64,000 nucleotides of DNA from Oreohelix idahoensis (GCA_024509875.1 JAMPIV010008093.1:62001-126000), one strand, 5' to 3'; positions 42,846 to 55,322 are shown, numbered from the stretch's first letter. Numbers and translations are program-made. Notes: generated by a model from the sequence alone, not told the origin.

Positions 42846-43594
42846 TAAAGTAACTATAAAAGCTATTTAATTTAAATGTAAAGAAAGTTTTATCCCGAGG
42901 TATTAAATTTAATTCTCATCGAGGGTAAATTCTGAGTTAAATGGGATGGTGGAACCATGGGTTGGAAAACGCAATACTCAGAAGAGCGTTTCATTTCTAT
43001 TCTTTACCATAGTTATTGGTGGTACCAGCAGAAAGTACTATCTCTGGAACAAGAAGGGAATGGTGGCCTGAGCTTTAAGACGAAGGATCGACTTTGTAGA
43101 CTCTCCCTTACATTTCTGGGAAACAGCTACACCCGACAACCTTGACCAGCCACGAGTGTGAGCAGTGTAAAAAGAACCAAACCATCAGAAGGAGCAAAAC
43201 CGTCATTGTCAGATAAGTTCAATATATGCTGCCACTTGAACTTCTTGTAAAAAACAGTTACCTCCTATCACGACCGTTATGATAACTTTTCTTGATCCAA
43301 AACTATTCAAATTATTTTCTAACTGTCAAAACTTAAGTGATTATTAAATTTTGTTATTTGTAAATTTACCAATTTAACTTCGATTTAATCATTTTAAAGT
43401 TACTGCATGTTTGTCTGAGTCAAATTTGAGATATACCAGAATAATAAGAATTTCCCTGAGTTGATCAAAGGTGGGGGCTTAAACGAGCTAACATAAATAA
43501 TTTGCTTAATCCTTCACAAAGGTTGTCGGCAGATTCTAGAATTAACGTGCTCATTCAAATGCAGCATTGTTTTCGCTTAACTGAATATCTTGTG
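42846..43594. other. No feature recognised
   Basis: AT-rich, no supported coding. Confidence 0.45.
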
Positions 43595-43606
43595 AACACT
43601 ACTTTG

Positions 43607-43755
43607 TGGTAGAAGCGTCATTAACCTTCTATCTACATATCTGCCAAGAGAATCGTGTGCGAAGGTAGACACATTTGAAGCCAATATTAGATACTCTTGA
43701 GTTTTGGTCTCGGTTGGACCACTACTGCAATGCAAGGGAGGCAATACCGTCACAG
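43607..43755. repeat. Dispersed repeat, copy 2
   Basis: Second copy of the repeat at 20722-20862. Confidence 0.75.
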
Positions 43756-43849
43756 TCGTCCTTAGGTACATATCCGGGTTACGTGGAGAGATCGTGCTAG
43801 ACCTCTGTGTATGAAGCACCATTTCTGTGGTGCCCAGTTGGCAGACAGG

Positions 43850-43925
43850 ATAGTAACGATTCGTTCCCATAGCTAGGCGATGGTTTTCGTTCCGAAGGTC
43901 CTGGGTTCGACTCCCTGTAAAGCCA
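43850..43925 (+). repeat. tRNA-like (SINE head) sequence
   Basis: A-box-like TAGCTAGGCGATGG and B box GGTTCGACTCC on plus. No good cloverleaf acceptor stem was seen, so a SINE head or tRNA pseudogene is likelier than a working tRNA. Confidence 0.5.
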
Positions 43926-44212
43926 ATCACTTCTGTTGTTTTTCTGTTGTCTAATCTTCTACATATAAAGTCGATGTGCAGTGAATTTGAAAAATATTTT
44001 AGAAATTACGTCACGAATGATGCAAATTTACGTCATGATATTCTGTGTTCCAATGCTGTGTTCCACAATCCCGTGTGCAGCATTACACAACAAGCCCCAA
44101 TTGAAAACCACATTTCTGGTGACGTAGTCTCGCCCGGGCATAAATTTCACTGCACAGCGACTTTATAAACACCCTGTACTTCTTTATTTCTCACGAGTGC
44201 CTGAAACATACT

Positions 44213-44660
44213 TACTTAGGTACTTACTTACTTAGTCGTTCCCCTTCTACCGTGAGGTGTAGAGGTTTGGAAGAGAGAGCGCCAGACTATCCTATCGGCT
44301 GTCTTCCTCCTGGCCTGGTTCCATTCTAGTCTTCGGTCCTTCAAAGATTGTCTAATGTTGTCCTCCCAGCGGACTCTGGGTCGTCCTCAGGGTCTGGATC
44401 CTTGGCTCTTTGTTTCCCATGCTTGTCGTGGTATCCGATCTTCTCCCATTCTGCAGACATGGCCAAACCATCTTAATTGGGACTGTTCTACTACTTGGGT
44501 CTGCAGGGGGTAGGATTTAAGGCCTTGACATATCGTCTGGTTGCGTACCATGTCTCTTCTTGTTACTTCAACCACCTTCCTCAGATACCTCATTTCTGAG
44601 GTTTGGATCTGGCTTTTATGGGTTGTAGTCATTGCCCATGACTCGCATCCATATGTCATT
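44213..44660 (-). mobile_element. LINE-B 3' fragment
   Basis: Minus coding MTYGCESWAMTTTHKSQIQT through RWFGHVCRMGEDRIPRQAWE, ending at the same GTTK tail with TTAC/AAGT repeats (about 44214-44235). Very close to the 12-kb and 25-kb copies; truncated at about 44660. Confidence 0.85.
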
Positions 44661-45580
44661 TATTTAGGTAAAAGGGAACAATAGGTGTGGGAAAGGCGCC
44701 AAGGAAACCAGCTAACAGTACAATCGAACAGTCTATGTTTTAAACTGAAGCGTTTAAGATGGAAACCCAAAAAGACGCAGGTGGATGAAGAAATTAATGG
44801 GACGACCAGGAAGAAGGTAAACAGGCTATTTCACACTACGACCTCACATATCTGTGAAGTAGAAAGATAGGAGAATCCAAAAGAAGATGGATATCGCTGC
44901 GGCACGTAATAAAAAGGCAAGGAACAAAACCCTGCCTCTGGCCCTGTAATTCAACCATAAAGAAAAAAGAGGAAATGAAAGTCCAAGATAAAGAGAAGAA
45001 AGAATCACAGAGTGAAAGAAAAACCCAGAATTAATTTGGCATATTCGCACAAGACAAGCTCAAGCGGGGCATTTTGTCAAAACCATCCTCTCCTGAGGCA
45101 ACTAGAAGACAGGAAGGATATTTAATAATAATTTTTTTGTTTACCCGAAAAGAAAAAAAAAATAATAATAATTAGATATCATTCCTGAGACCTGCACTAC
45201 TGCTAAATGGAGTATACAGCATATTCACTCTGCAACTCCAGGTCGGACAAGAATAGTTAAAAGCAAGCCAAAATATGTGTCCTAGTAAAACTGGACTAAT
45301 TATACAAGAAAACAAAGTCACATATTCAGGCAGAAGGAGACACAGAGACACTTTGGAAAAGCCTATTTCTAATGCAGGAACGCTTATAAAAAAAACAAAA
45401 AAAACAAACGAAACCCCATCTGTGGCATCATTACAAAACAGACAAAGGAGTCATATTTCTAAGAATAGAGACGAATAGACGGTCAGTGTTCTCGTTGTTT
45501 AGAACATGCATAAACATATTAATATTGCAATGGTACATTCAGAAGAAAAAAAAGGGTTCACGAGAGTCAAACAATAACAA
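44661..45580. other. No feature recognised
   Basis: A-rich sequence without supported coding. Confidence 0.45.
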
Positions 45581-45778
45581 ATAAGAATGAAATAAAGGAT
45601 GTCATTTTCTGTGTATTTTTTTTTTAAAAGAACTGTTTGCTTCGTTTGTCTTGGCAAGACTCTTCAACCACTGGCAAGCGATCTTTAGCTATATCAGGAT
45701 GTCTTTCAGTATAGTGAACATCAGAATTCCAGAGATCCCTAATTAAAAATGTTTCTCTCCTCACTTGTATATACTGGA
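45581..45778. repeat. Direct repeat flanking LINE-B (left)
   Basis: Matches 47054-47288 (AAAGAACTGTTTGCTTCG, GCGATCTTTAGCTATAT, GGATGTCTTTCAG). Ends exactly at the LINE-B tail. Confidence 0.75.
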
Positions 45779-47045
45779 CATACTTACTTACTTAGTCCTT
45801 CCTCTTCTACCCTGGGGTGTAGAGCTAAGCCAGAGAGAGCGCCATGCTGATGAGAATAGGCTGATTTCCTTTTGGCCTAGTTCCAGTCCAGTCTTCAGAG
45901 ATTGTCTGATGTTGTCCTTCCAGCGAACTCTGGATCGTCATGGAGGTCTTGATCCTTGGCTCGTTTTCCCATGTTTGTCGTGGTAGCCGGTCTTCTCTCA
46001 TTCTGCAGACAAGGTCAGACCATTACAACATGGACAGTTTCACTCGGATCTGCAGGGGCTGGGTTTCGAGGCTACGACGTATCGTCTGGTTGTGGACCCT
46101 GTCCCTTCTCACTTGAATCACTTTCCTGAAATACCTCATTTCTGAGGCTTGAAGCTGACTCTTGTAGGTTCTAGTCATGGCCAACGACTCCCATTCGTAG
46201 GTCAAGACTGGGGCATAGGTGGAGCGGTATACAGCCCTTTTAGTCTTCTTGCCAATTTCTCTTGTGCTGATTAATCCTAGGTTTATGCCAGGAAAGGTCT
46301 CCCAGCTGCTGCTCTTCGGGTAGCCAACTCTTCTTTGTCCCTCCCTTCCAGTCTATTATAGCACCGAGGTATTTAGATTGGTTGATCTGCTCCAGAGTCT
46401 GTCCTCATAACATGATCTGATGTCTTTTCACTTCCCTTGAGATCACCCTGGTTTTCGTATTGGAACTGCCGATGATCATTCCTATGTTCTCTAACTCTCC
46501 CATCCAGACTTGTAGGTTGGACTGCAGGTCTGCTTCTGATTTAATAATAAAGGCCAAATCATCAGCAAACGCCAGCTCTAAAATACAGACTTGTTTCATC
46601 TTCTAGTATTCCACTGAATACTTTTTTGTCCTTTCCTTACAGCCTTTGATAACACTGTCCATGAGAAGTATGAAAATATAGGGTAACTAAATATTATCTG
46701 TCTTACACCAGCGGTGATCCTGAACTCTTTTGAGTTTTCGTTTGATAATTCCTATAAGCTTGTAGAAGCTCTGTATAGCACTGATCAGAGTTACTGGATG
46801 TTCTTCCTTGCCAAGCAGTCCCAAAGCTTATTCCATGGAATACGTCGGTTAGCTCGGAAGCCACACTGGGCCTCATCCATCTGTGGCTCAGCCAGACATA
46901 TGAGTCTCTGCTCCGGGATTAAGAGTAAATTTTCACAGGGACGCTAAGCAGAGATATACCTCTATGGTTTTCACACTGCCGGTTGGCACCCTTTTTGAAT
47001 ATGGGTGTTATGACGGCAATCTTCCAATCCTCTAGTATGGTCTTG
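45779..47045 (-). mobile_element. LINE-B, older 5'-truncated copy
   Basis: Minus coding includes ELAFADDLAFIIKSEADLQS (catalytic FADD), SYKSQLQASEMRYFRKVIQV-like thumb coding, and the AAGT tail at 45779-45797. Diverged, with many stops. It lies between two direct repeats of about 200 bp. Confidence 0.8.
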
Positions 47046-47053
47046 TGGCACGA

Positions 47054-47288
47054 GGAATGAAATTAAGGCTGTCATTTTATTTATTGTGTGTATGTGTATT
47101 GTTTTATTAACCCCCTTTTAAAGAACTGTTTGCTTCGTGTGTCTTGGAACGGCAATGCAGGCACTGGCTAGCGATCTTTAGCTATATAGGGATGTCTTTC
47201 AGGATATCAAACATCAGACTTCCAGAGATACAAGGTGATTGAAAAATCATCACTAATTAAAAAATTTTCTATCCTCACTTTTATCTCA
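47054..47288. repeat. Direct repeat flanking LINE-B (right)
   Basis: Second copy of 45581-45778, with small insertions. Confidence 0.75.
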
Positions 47289-48520
47289 TGGATATACATT
47301 TAAAAAATGTCAAAAGGGGCAATTACTGCCATTTGACAAAACTAACTTTTTTTTTTAATTCCCAGAAACAAAATAAATTACATACAATCTAAAATGGACA
47401 CTAACTTGAAGGTAAAACAGACAGCAAAAGTTGCTTCCCATATGAAATCATGTTGATCAGCTCGGATCTCACGTTTGTAATGTTAATGTGACATAGCATT
47501 TATTTAATGTAATAAACTGTCTCCATTTTGACATTTGTTTCATGTAAATTAGTTGAATATACGCGAAGATATAATAATTTAAAAATAGGAAGCGACGTTA
47601 GAATAATGTGCTTCATGTAGGCAGTGTCTGTACATTGATTATTGTTACGTTTGCCTACTTCAAATAACAGTACTACTAGCAAAGGACACATTCAACATCA
47701 AAGACCGAACTGCTCTTAAATAGGTATAGATTTTCTGGGTCTGGACATGTAATAACAGTTTTCAGTTTCTTTCTACTCCTTGAGCAAGACAGAAACAGTA
47801 AACTAAACTAAACAGGAATGTTTATTCACTGTGTTTTCCTTTACAGTCGTTAAGCCAACACTAAAGGCCATCACAAAGGAAATCCTACGTGGTTACTGCA
47901 TTGATAATTAATACGCATATACGTATACTATTTCCGAACACTCTTTCTTCCTTTTCACTCTCTCTTTCGCCTGAATACAGACGGTTGGGCTGACACATAG
48001 ACGGTCAGGAACATCGATAGAGAAAGAGACGGAGAGTATTATTTCTACAAATAAACATAATAATGCCGGACAGCCGGTCAGAAAGTGTTACAGCAGTGGT
48101 TTCCAACCAGTGTTCCGCGAGCCATCGTAAGGGGTTCAGCGAGACTACTGGAATTTATAAATAAAAATGTAAAATAATTAGTGAAATCTGTCCGTCGATT
48201 GTCAATAATGAATCAATTTCCGTTGCTCCCAAATAAACTTATTTGCTCATTTGGTATGTAAGGTGTATTGAGAAATGGCTGGGGGGAGAAGAGGGGGTAA
48301 AGAAAGAATTCGCTCTGCGCCGACAAAGAGTTGTGTCCCTTACTGTAACTTAAATTAAGACAAGCCTTTTTTGCATAACGACGCTTCAGCTGAATTATTC
48401 GCTATTCTGGTTCTTTCTATGTGGCAGGTTTCTTGTGAAGGTTGTGTTTCTTTATTTAAAGCATAATGATCGGGCAAAACGAACGCTTTTAGTACAGTAC
48501 TTCAGCAGGTCTCATTGAGG
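47289..48520. other. No feature recognised
   Basis: No supported coding, RNA or repeat. Confidence 0.45.
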
Positions 48521-48522
48521 GC

Positions 48523-48690
48523 AATTCATTCATTAACTCCCTACACAACACTGGCCTTCAACAAATATGCTACGCTTTCCCGGCCTTGTACCATCCGTTT
48601 AAGATCTATTCATGGCTTCTTTTTTCCTTTAATCATGTCTTCTGTTCCCTTCTCTGTGCATTTTTCGGTATACATCTACCTCAAGATTTC
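48523..48690 (-). mobile_element. LINE-A 3'-end scrap
   Basis: TTCATTCATTAA tail followed by CACTGGCCTTCAACAAA, matching the start of copy A at 14692-14745. Confidence 0.6.
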
Positions 48691-49068
48691 TTAACCTATT
48701 TTGTATCATGAACCCCTTTGATAGTCCGATGAAGGATATGGACCCCTCTGATTGTCAAATGCAGAGGGTATGGACCCCTTCTTGGTTAAAAAAAATACAT
48801 AAAAGCATAATAACAACTTTACATTTTAAATTTGAAAATGATTCTCAGAATGATTTATATCCCCGAGTGATCGATGTGTTTAGTATATACTATGGTCAGT
48901 TGATACTTTGAAGATGTGTCGGTTTCGCATGTTTTTATTATTAACGCTTTTATAGAGACTGTGTCTATGCTTTCTTTAACGTGTCTAAAATTCTAACCAT
49001 GTAACAGTTGTTTCATAGGAAGGGAGCCCTGGGCCAGGAAAACGTATGTAATGGACTTGGCCATGGTA

Positions 49069-49391
49069 AAAATAAAAAATATATATAAAATATTTTAAAC
49101 ACACGCTTTTAATGCACTAAAAACCCAAAAAATAATTTTTCAAGGAGTTTATAGCTTGCAGTGTGACATCAAATTGACAAAAAGCATGGGGCGTTTAAGC
49201 GCTTATCATATATTTTATCCATAAGTGTCTAATGAAGTATAAAGCAGAAGTTAATTTCATGCAGAATCAGCGCCCCACGCTTTTTGTCAATTTGATGTTA
49301 CATTTTTTGACTGCAAGCTATAAACTCATCGAAAAATTATTTTTGGGTTTTTAGTGTGTTTAAATTATTTGTTTTATATTTTTTATTTTCT
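49069..49391. mobile_element. Foldback MITE with arms of about 120 bp
   Basis: 49069-49193 is an imperfect inverted copy of 49270-49390 (GACATCAAATTGACAAAAAG against CTTTTTGTCAATTTGATGT). The arms enclose a loop of about 75 bp. No coding. Confidence 0.8.
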
Positions 49392-49930
49392 TTTTAGTGT
49401 TAGAAAAAGTATGATATACTAAAACATAAACAATATTTTTACTTATTGTAAATCTGGTCTAAAATGTCTTAAGCGATCCATTTCTTTTAGAGCGTCAATA
49501 TTACATGGCTTTGTGCATGTTAATTTGGTGCAATCAATTTCTTCAATTTGAAGGCCATCTAGAGATCGAACTCAACTTTCCCTTGATTCATAATTTTATA
49601 ATTTGGATGTCTGCTAGACACTTGTTTGAGTACTGCCCTGTTTTACGCATAGAAAAAAATAAAGCACACCACGTACTCTTGAATTTTTAATTAACTTGAT
49701 TATGGCCCCTGATTTGTTTACAATTCTTTACGAAAATCTTTACTCATAATGTCATAATTACAATATTAAATTATTAAATAATTGACTGATTATTGTATTG
49801 TCATCGGGAATACACAACTATGCCAAATTTCAGAGCTATTGCTCATCTGGAAGTGATTGAAAAATCGATTGCAAGATTTGAAAGTGATATGAAAGTGACA
49901 TACAAGTGAAGTTAAATAAGCGTGTAAAAA
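49392..49930. repeat. Duplicated segment, copy 1
   Basis: Aligns with 54773-55322 with few differences and no coding. The foldback is also partly present in copy 2. Confidence 0.8.
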
Positions 49931-50455
49931 AGGGGGAAACACTGTGTTAAAATGGTGAGATGTGTTCATCTACAAAGCGCGCTTACGTAGAGCTGCAACT
50001 ACAACTGCTGCTGAAAATAACCATCAGATGAGAAGAACCTAATGATCGATGCGCCATGATACTCAAGACGAAATCAATACAACTTGTCCGATCTAATTTG
50101 GACGGTAGAAAAGAACCGACCTGAATATGTTTTGGGCGTGATCAGTTGTGAGAATGATAAATCGGATTTACGAGAATAACAAACGACACAAGTACGTAAC
50201 AAACTACTCGCTAGAGGGCCTAAAACTAATCTTTAAAAGTGGACTCTAGAATATTTCTTGTGTGCGTGGAACCACGGTGATATTGGTTGTCTGAACAGTG
50301 AAACCAGCTCAGTCAGCTTTGTTGGCTGATCTTGACTGTTAATTCTTTATTACAGTCAAGTCGTAGATGCATGAAAAATAAATGTAATACGTCTACTCTT
50401 CCTTACACTGACGAACTACGGAAAAGACTCGCTGCATGTTTTAATCCCTGTTGCA
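49931..50455. other. No feature recognised
   Basis: No supported feature. Confidence 0.45.
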
Positions 50456-50458
50456 ATA

Positions 50459-50578
50459 AATACCTTGCCTTTGCTTGTTTCAATCATGTGCCTTGATTTT
50501 GCTTGTTTCAATCATGTGCCTTGATTTGCTTGTTTCAATCATGTGCCTTGATTTTGCTTGCTTCAATCATGTAACCTT
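50459..50578. repeat. Tandem repeat, about 28 bp unit, 4 copies
   Basis: Unit GCTTGTTTCAATCATGTGCC with short TTGATTTT spacers. Confidence 0.85.
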
Positions 50579-50583
50579 TTCAA

Positions 50584-50690
50584 TAAGCGCCCGATTGGCT
50601 TAGCGGTTAGAGCGCTTGCCTCTCGCTGAGAAGTTACCGGGTAATGCAGTCGAAACCTGGTAGCGTCACGGTCCTGTTTACCCAGACATT
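50584..50690 (+). repeat. tRNA-derived SINE head
   Basis: GCTTAGCGGTTAGAGCGC (A box) and GTCGAAACCTGG (B box), then GCGTCACG as in SINE family 2. The rest of the family body is not recognisable. Confidence 0.65.
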
Positions 50691-51315
50691 GTTGTTGTTT
50701 TTGTTTAACTGGGGCTGCTGAGTTGATGACTCCTTAGTATTATCTACACTGTAGATCTAGGCCTTTCCTGTGGCTTTTCCGCAATTCTAAAACGTGCCGA
50801 GTTGAAGTCATGAGCTTCAGTTTCTCCAGCTTGGCTTGCATTTACAGGATCATCATCTCTGGTCCCAAGCTAGGAGTAAGAAGTGCATGGCTTACTAAGC
50901 ATTCCTTGCCCTCCAAGGGGGCTCTCCAACTATGCAGAGCTAAAATACTGCGCTGTGGTTCTGGGCTCTGCCAAGGAATTGTCACGTCCTGCATACAGCC
51001 ACTTCTCAGCTCACCTGCCTATCACTTGGTCCATTGTGAGATCCTCCTGCATGCAGCCAACCAGGTCAAAGCCAAAGAATCACGTCTGGGGCTCAAGTGA
51101 CTTCTCCAAGCTTAGTGTGCAATGCTCGGTTCTCAGCAAGTTTTACCGCAGGGGGGATCCCTGGAAGTGCGTGGATGATTTCAAGAGTCAATGAGGGTGT
51201 AATTAGCCTCACAGACAGAGGTTCACTTCCACATATGTATATTGTAGCATTGTGTATAGCTGGTAGTCATATAAAGATGACACCAGATATGCTTCCATGC
51301 ATTATCCAGGCATAA
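50691..51315. other. Unassigned region upstream of an I-type LINE
   Basis: Short frames on plus (50810-51315) match nothing I recognise. It may include degraded 5' LINE sequence. Confidence 0.35.
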
Positions 51316-52074
51316 ATGGGTACTTGGCATTCTTATTGGTGTCTAGGAAATAACACTTTTACTGCATCTTCCGCTCCGAGAATTTATTACCGTATTCAGG
51401 AGAAGAAAAAGGTCCTAACGATCTGGGTCGACTTCAAGCAGGCCTTTGACAAGGTGTGGAAAGATGGCCTCATTGCAAAACTTAGGAGAAGTGGAATCCA
51501 AGGCAACATGATGAAATGGATCCAGTCATACTTGCATAACAGGAGAACTAGAGTCACTCTTGACGGTCTGCAGAGCAGAAAAGTGTTGCTCCATCAGGGG
51601 GTACCTCAAGGAGGAGTAATTTCCCCAACACTCTTCCTTGTTTACATCAATGACCTGGTGAAAGATCTCCCTGCAGGAGTTAAAGCTGCCTTATATGCAG
51701 ATGACCTAGTACTCTGGTGCGCTGATGAAAATGTCACCACAGCAAATTATAGAATGCAGCGGGCAGCAGACATGCTAGTGTCATGGGCAGAGAAATGGCT
51801 TATCACAATAAACACAGACAAAACCTCCACAACACTGTTCTCCCTCGCCCCCAAGGACAAATCAGCTAACATACACCTCGGGACAACCGTGATCAAGGAA
51901 GAAAGCTACCCCACCTATCTTGGGGTGACATTTGACCAAAGGCTTACATGGAATAAGCATATTGAAAATGCAGAAGGAAAGGCCCGAAGACGACTAGGCA
52001 TACTCAGAAAATTAGCAGGTACCAACTGGGGAGCAAATGAACGAAATCTAAAGAAGATTTATAATGGAGGCTAA
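51316..52074 (+). pseudogene. I-type LINE RT
   Basis: The true RT coding starts near 51400 (TIWVDFKQAFDKVWKDGLIA). It includes LHQGVPQGGVISPTLFLVYI, catalytic ALYADDLVLW, WLITINTDKTSTTLF and YLGVTFDQRLTWNKHIENAE. It ends at a stop or frameshift at 52074. The upstream finger motifs are missing, so the copy is truncated. RT would prime on nicked target DNA. Confidence 0.87.
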
Positions 52075-52136
52075 GACCACACTTAGAGTTTAGCTCAGCA
52101 GCATGGTCATCAGCTGCTAACTCACATCTGCAGTCT

Positions 52137-52379
52137 TTGGACAAGGTGCAAAATCAAGCTCTCAGGCTCATTACAGGAGCCATGAAAACTACACCAATAA
52201 CAGAGATGCAGAAGGTTGCTGGGTTACAGACATTGTCCCATAGAAGAGACACAAAAACCATGATCCAGATGGAAAAGTACAACAGTATGCCAATGCACCC
52301 AATGAAGGCAAGACTAGATGATCTGGCATTGGGACGTCAAAGCGTAGCAGCTTTGTGCATCGGGGGAAAAGACTTATAA
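52137..52379 (+). pseudogene. I-type LINE RT thumb/connection fragment
   Basis: LDKVQNQALRLITGAMKTTP, ITEMQKVAGLQTLSHRRDTK: the conserved post-RT segment of jockey/I-type LINEs, one phase off the RT frame. Confidence 0.75.
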
Positions 52380-52460
52380 GACAGCATCAAGAAGACCTAT
52401 CCATGAAGACAACACCACTGAAGCCCACCCTATACCCTGTACCATGGGAGCAGGCCAGCA

Positions 52461-53117
52461 GTGCCCTCCAAATTAATACAACAGTCAGTGGTCTCACAAG
52501 TGGATGTGAGTATAATGATCTGCAAAAAACGAACTGCTACATTGAGTATGATCCAAGAAAGCTATCCCGATCAATCATGGATACATGCCTATACAGATGG
52601 ATCAGCAACTAATGCTGTTAGGAATGGAGGTGCCGGTATCTTTATCACATATCCTGACAACCACTATGAGACTAGGCACATTCCCACTGGTAAATTCTGT
52701 TCCAACTATACAGCTGAGGTTCAAGCTCTAGAGCAAGCTGCAAGTATGATTTATAACACCAACTCTGACTGCCACCAGGTAGTCATCCTCACAGATGCAC
52801 TGTCTGTCCTGCAAGCTCTCAAGGGTGGTAAACTCCCGCATCTGAGAAATGAACTAAACAAGGTAGCTGCCAAAAAGAGAACCATACTTCAGTGGGTACC
52901 ATCTCATTGTGGTGTACCCGGAAATGAAAGGCAGATAAACTTGCAAAAAAGGGAGGAGAATGTGAACAAGAAGATAATGAAGTCACATACTTTGAGAAAA
53001 AGAGAGCTATCCAGACTATCAGAAGAGAACAGAACCAACCCAAAGACGACTATCACACTCTCGACCGGCAGGGACAGACAACTATTTTTCGACTCAGGAC
53101 AGGGCATAACAAACTGA
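52461..53117 (+). pseudogene. I-type LINE RNase H
   Basis: Active-site blocks are visible: HAYTDGSATNAVRNGGAGIF (first Asp), SNYTAEVQALEQAA (Glu), VVILTDALSVLQALKGG (second Asp) and TILQWVPSHCGVPGNERQ (His region). The last catalytic Asp after GNE is not in this frame; a frameshift follows near 52935. It degrades the RNA of RNA-DNA hybrids. Confidence 0.85.
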
Positions 53118-53125
53118 ATAAACAC

Positions 53126-53338
53126 ATGCACAAGCTACGATTGTCTGCTTCACCACTGTGCACATGTGGATTAAACGAACCAACTGCTGAGCATGTTCTA
53201 CAGGACTGTCCTCTGTATGACCAGTTAAGAAAGATATACTGGCCCAATGACTCAACACTAAACTCAAAGCTATATGGAGTTAAAGAGGAACTTCAAACAA
53301 CAGTCGAATTCATCATGAGAACTCGTCTGACGGTGTAA
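53126..53338 (+). pseudogene. I-type LINE C-terminal zinc-binding domain
   Basis: CTCGLNEPTAEHVLQDC, a CxC...H...C motif typical of the C-terminus of these proteins, then LYDQLRKIYW and a stop close to the AAG tail, so the 3' end is complete. Confidence 0.8.
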
Positions 53339-53395
53339 TCATCAAAGATGCGATCGCAAGAAGAAGAAGATTACCGTATTTTACATTTAGTATAA

Positions 53396-53935
53396 GTGTC
53401 GAGTGGCAGAGTGATTAGAGCGCTTGCTTCTCGGGGCAGTTACCGGGTTCGAAACCTGGCCTCGTCACGCTTCAATATGCCCTGCTATAAATTGGTACCT
53501 GACTCTGCTCGTAAGTTAGGGAAGGAAAAGGCAGCAATGAAGGGAACTGGTTACTCGATCTTATAAAGCTGAGACCTAGTATAGATATTTTTCTCTAATA
53601 CTTCATTCCCCCACGGCAGTATATGTTACGGGCCGACATTTTACATCTAGTTTACTTAAACACGCCCCCTTGAGGTTCTGGAGGAGTGTCTGAAGAGACA
53701 AAGAAAGAACTGTACTACTGCACCCTCGTGCATATCGTAGAAGACGACCAATATGAGGTTGTGCAGGGGGCTGGCAGCCTCATCATGTAAAATAAATTAC
53801 CACAAAAACCACCGCTGCAAAAGCACGTTATTACTTTGTGCATGCTTCGTACAAGTGGGTCAGCTACAGTGATTACTCCATGAGGAGCGCAAAGAAAGAT
53901 GATGATGATGATGATGAAGACGATGATTATGATAC
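53396..53935 (+). mobile_element. SINE family 2, longest copy
   Basis: tRNA-like head (GTGATTAGAGCGCTTGC; B box GGTTCGAAACC), a body with TAAATTGGTACCTGACTCTG, then the 3' portion shared with 29640-30050 and a GATGAT repeat tail (53900-53930). Confidence 0.8.
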
Positions 53936-54257
53936 CTGAACAGCGGACGAACAGTTTGCTTTCCAGATAACTGCCAGACCTATGACAAACATCATCAATA
54001 TGATTGGCAAACACCAGACAGTAAACTGGAGTCTGGGCTAAGTCTGCCTTCAAGAAAGAAACTAAATCATGTAGACAGCAGAACGTCAAGAAATTTAGCG
54101 CAGCCAAATACGGCTACATTAACTTTGCTCACCGACGTTCATTAACCCCAATTTGAGCTAGCGACGTCATTCTCTTTTCCTTTAATTGCCGGATTGATTC
54201 GTCTCTGCGCGATCACAATGCGTTCGCGGATTTATAAGCTGATAAGGGGGGAAAAAC

Positions 54258-54640
54258 CAGAGTGATAACGGGGTTTGAAAGGGAAGCAACACTGTAAACT
54301 ACCATACATGTCGTAAAAATGACTAAGGAGGGCTGGACATGGAATCGGCTACTCTTTGAAACCTTAAACCACAAACACTTCAAGAAAGAGCCCGTGGAAC
54401 AAGAGATGAGAAAAACATGCTGGTGATGGATTGTACACGCACTGAGAAACCTGCCGATAGCGTTACCAGGCAGTCCCTGTTCTTGAATACCCAGGGTAAG
54501 AGAAACAGAGGCAACCGGAATAACACATGGGGGAGAAGAGAACTGGAAACATATATGAAAATAACGAGGAAGATATGGAAAGACCTCAAGTTGCTGGAAT
54601 GAAGGACTTGGCATGTGTTGTCTGAATGCCTAGGAGCTGA
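54258..54640 (+). mobile_element. LINE-A deletion derivative (5' leader joined to 3' end)
   Basis: 54270-54370 matches the LINE-A leader (reverse complement of about 17775-17880: GACTAAGGAGGG, AAACCTTAAACCAC). At about 54376 it jumps to C-terminal coding (GTGGAACAAGAGATGAGAAA, then FLNTQGKRNRGNRNNTWGRR). About 2.8 kb of ORF is absent. Confidence 0.75.
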
Positions 54641-54654
54641 CGGGTATTGACTGA

Positions 54655-55322
54655 CTGGAGAATACAAAATATTTTAAACACACGCTTTTAATGCATTAAA
54701 AACCCAAAAATAATTTTTCAAGGAGTTTATAGCTTGCAGTCAAAAAATGTAACATAAAATTGTCAAATTTCTTCTTTTTAGTGTTAGAAAAATTATGACA
54801 TACTAGAACATAAACAATCTTTTTACTTATTGTAAATCTGGTCTAAAATTTCTTCAGCGATCAATTTCTTTTAGAGCGTCAATATTACATGGCTTTGTGC
54901 CTGTTAATTTAGTGCAATCAATTTCTTCAATTTGAAGACCATCAAAAGATCGAACTCGACTTTCTTTTTATTCATAATTTTATAATTTGGATTGTTTCCC
55001 TTGATTTAGCTAGACACTTGTTTGAGTACTGCCCTGTTTTATGCATAGAAAAAAAATAAAGCACACCACGTACTCTTGAATTTTTAATTAACTTGATTAT
55101 GGCCCCTGATTTGTTTACAATTCTTTTCGAAAATCTTTAATTACTCATAATGTCATAATTACAATATTAAATTATTAAATAATTGACTGATTATTGTATT
55201 GTCATCGGGAATACACAACTATGCCAATTGTCAGAGCTATTGTTCATCTGGAAGTGATTGAAAAATCGATTGCAAGATTTGAAAGTGACATACAAGTGAA
55301 GTTAAATAAAAGCGTGTAAAAA
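54655..55322. repeat. Duplicated segment, copy 2
   Basis: Aligns with 49079-49150 and 49392-49930. Most of the foldback element is lost here. Confidence 0.8.

Larger units (their letters stand above)
51340..53370 (+). mobile_element. I-type LINE with RNase H, 5'-truncated
   Basis: RT, then RNase H, then a C-terminal CxC...H...C zinc motif, in order on plus; tail of AAG repeats at 53360-53372. RNase H after RT marks the I superfamily of LINEs. The endonuclease is lost. Frameshifts separate the domains. Confidence 0.85.

Noticed and set aside
54380..54667. Minus-strand frames of 95-133 codons
   Set aside because: Antisense of the LINE-A deletion derivative.
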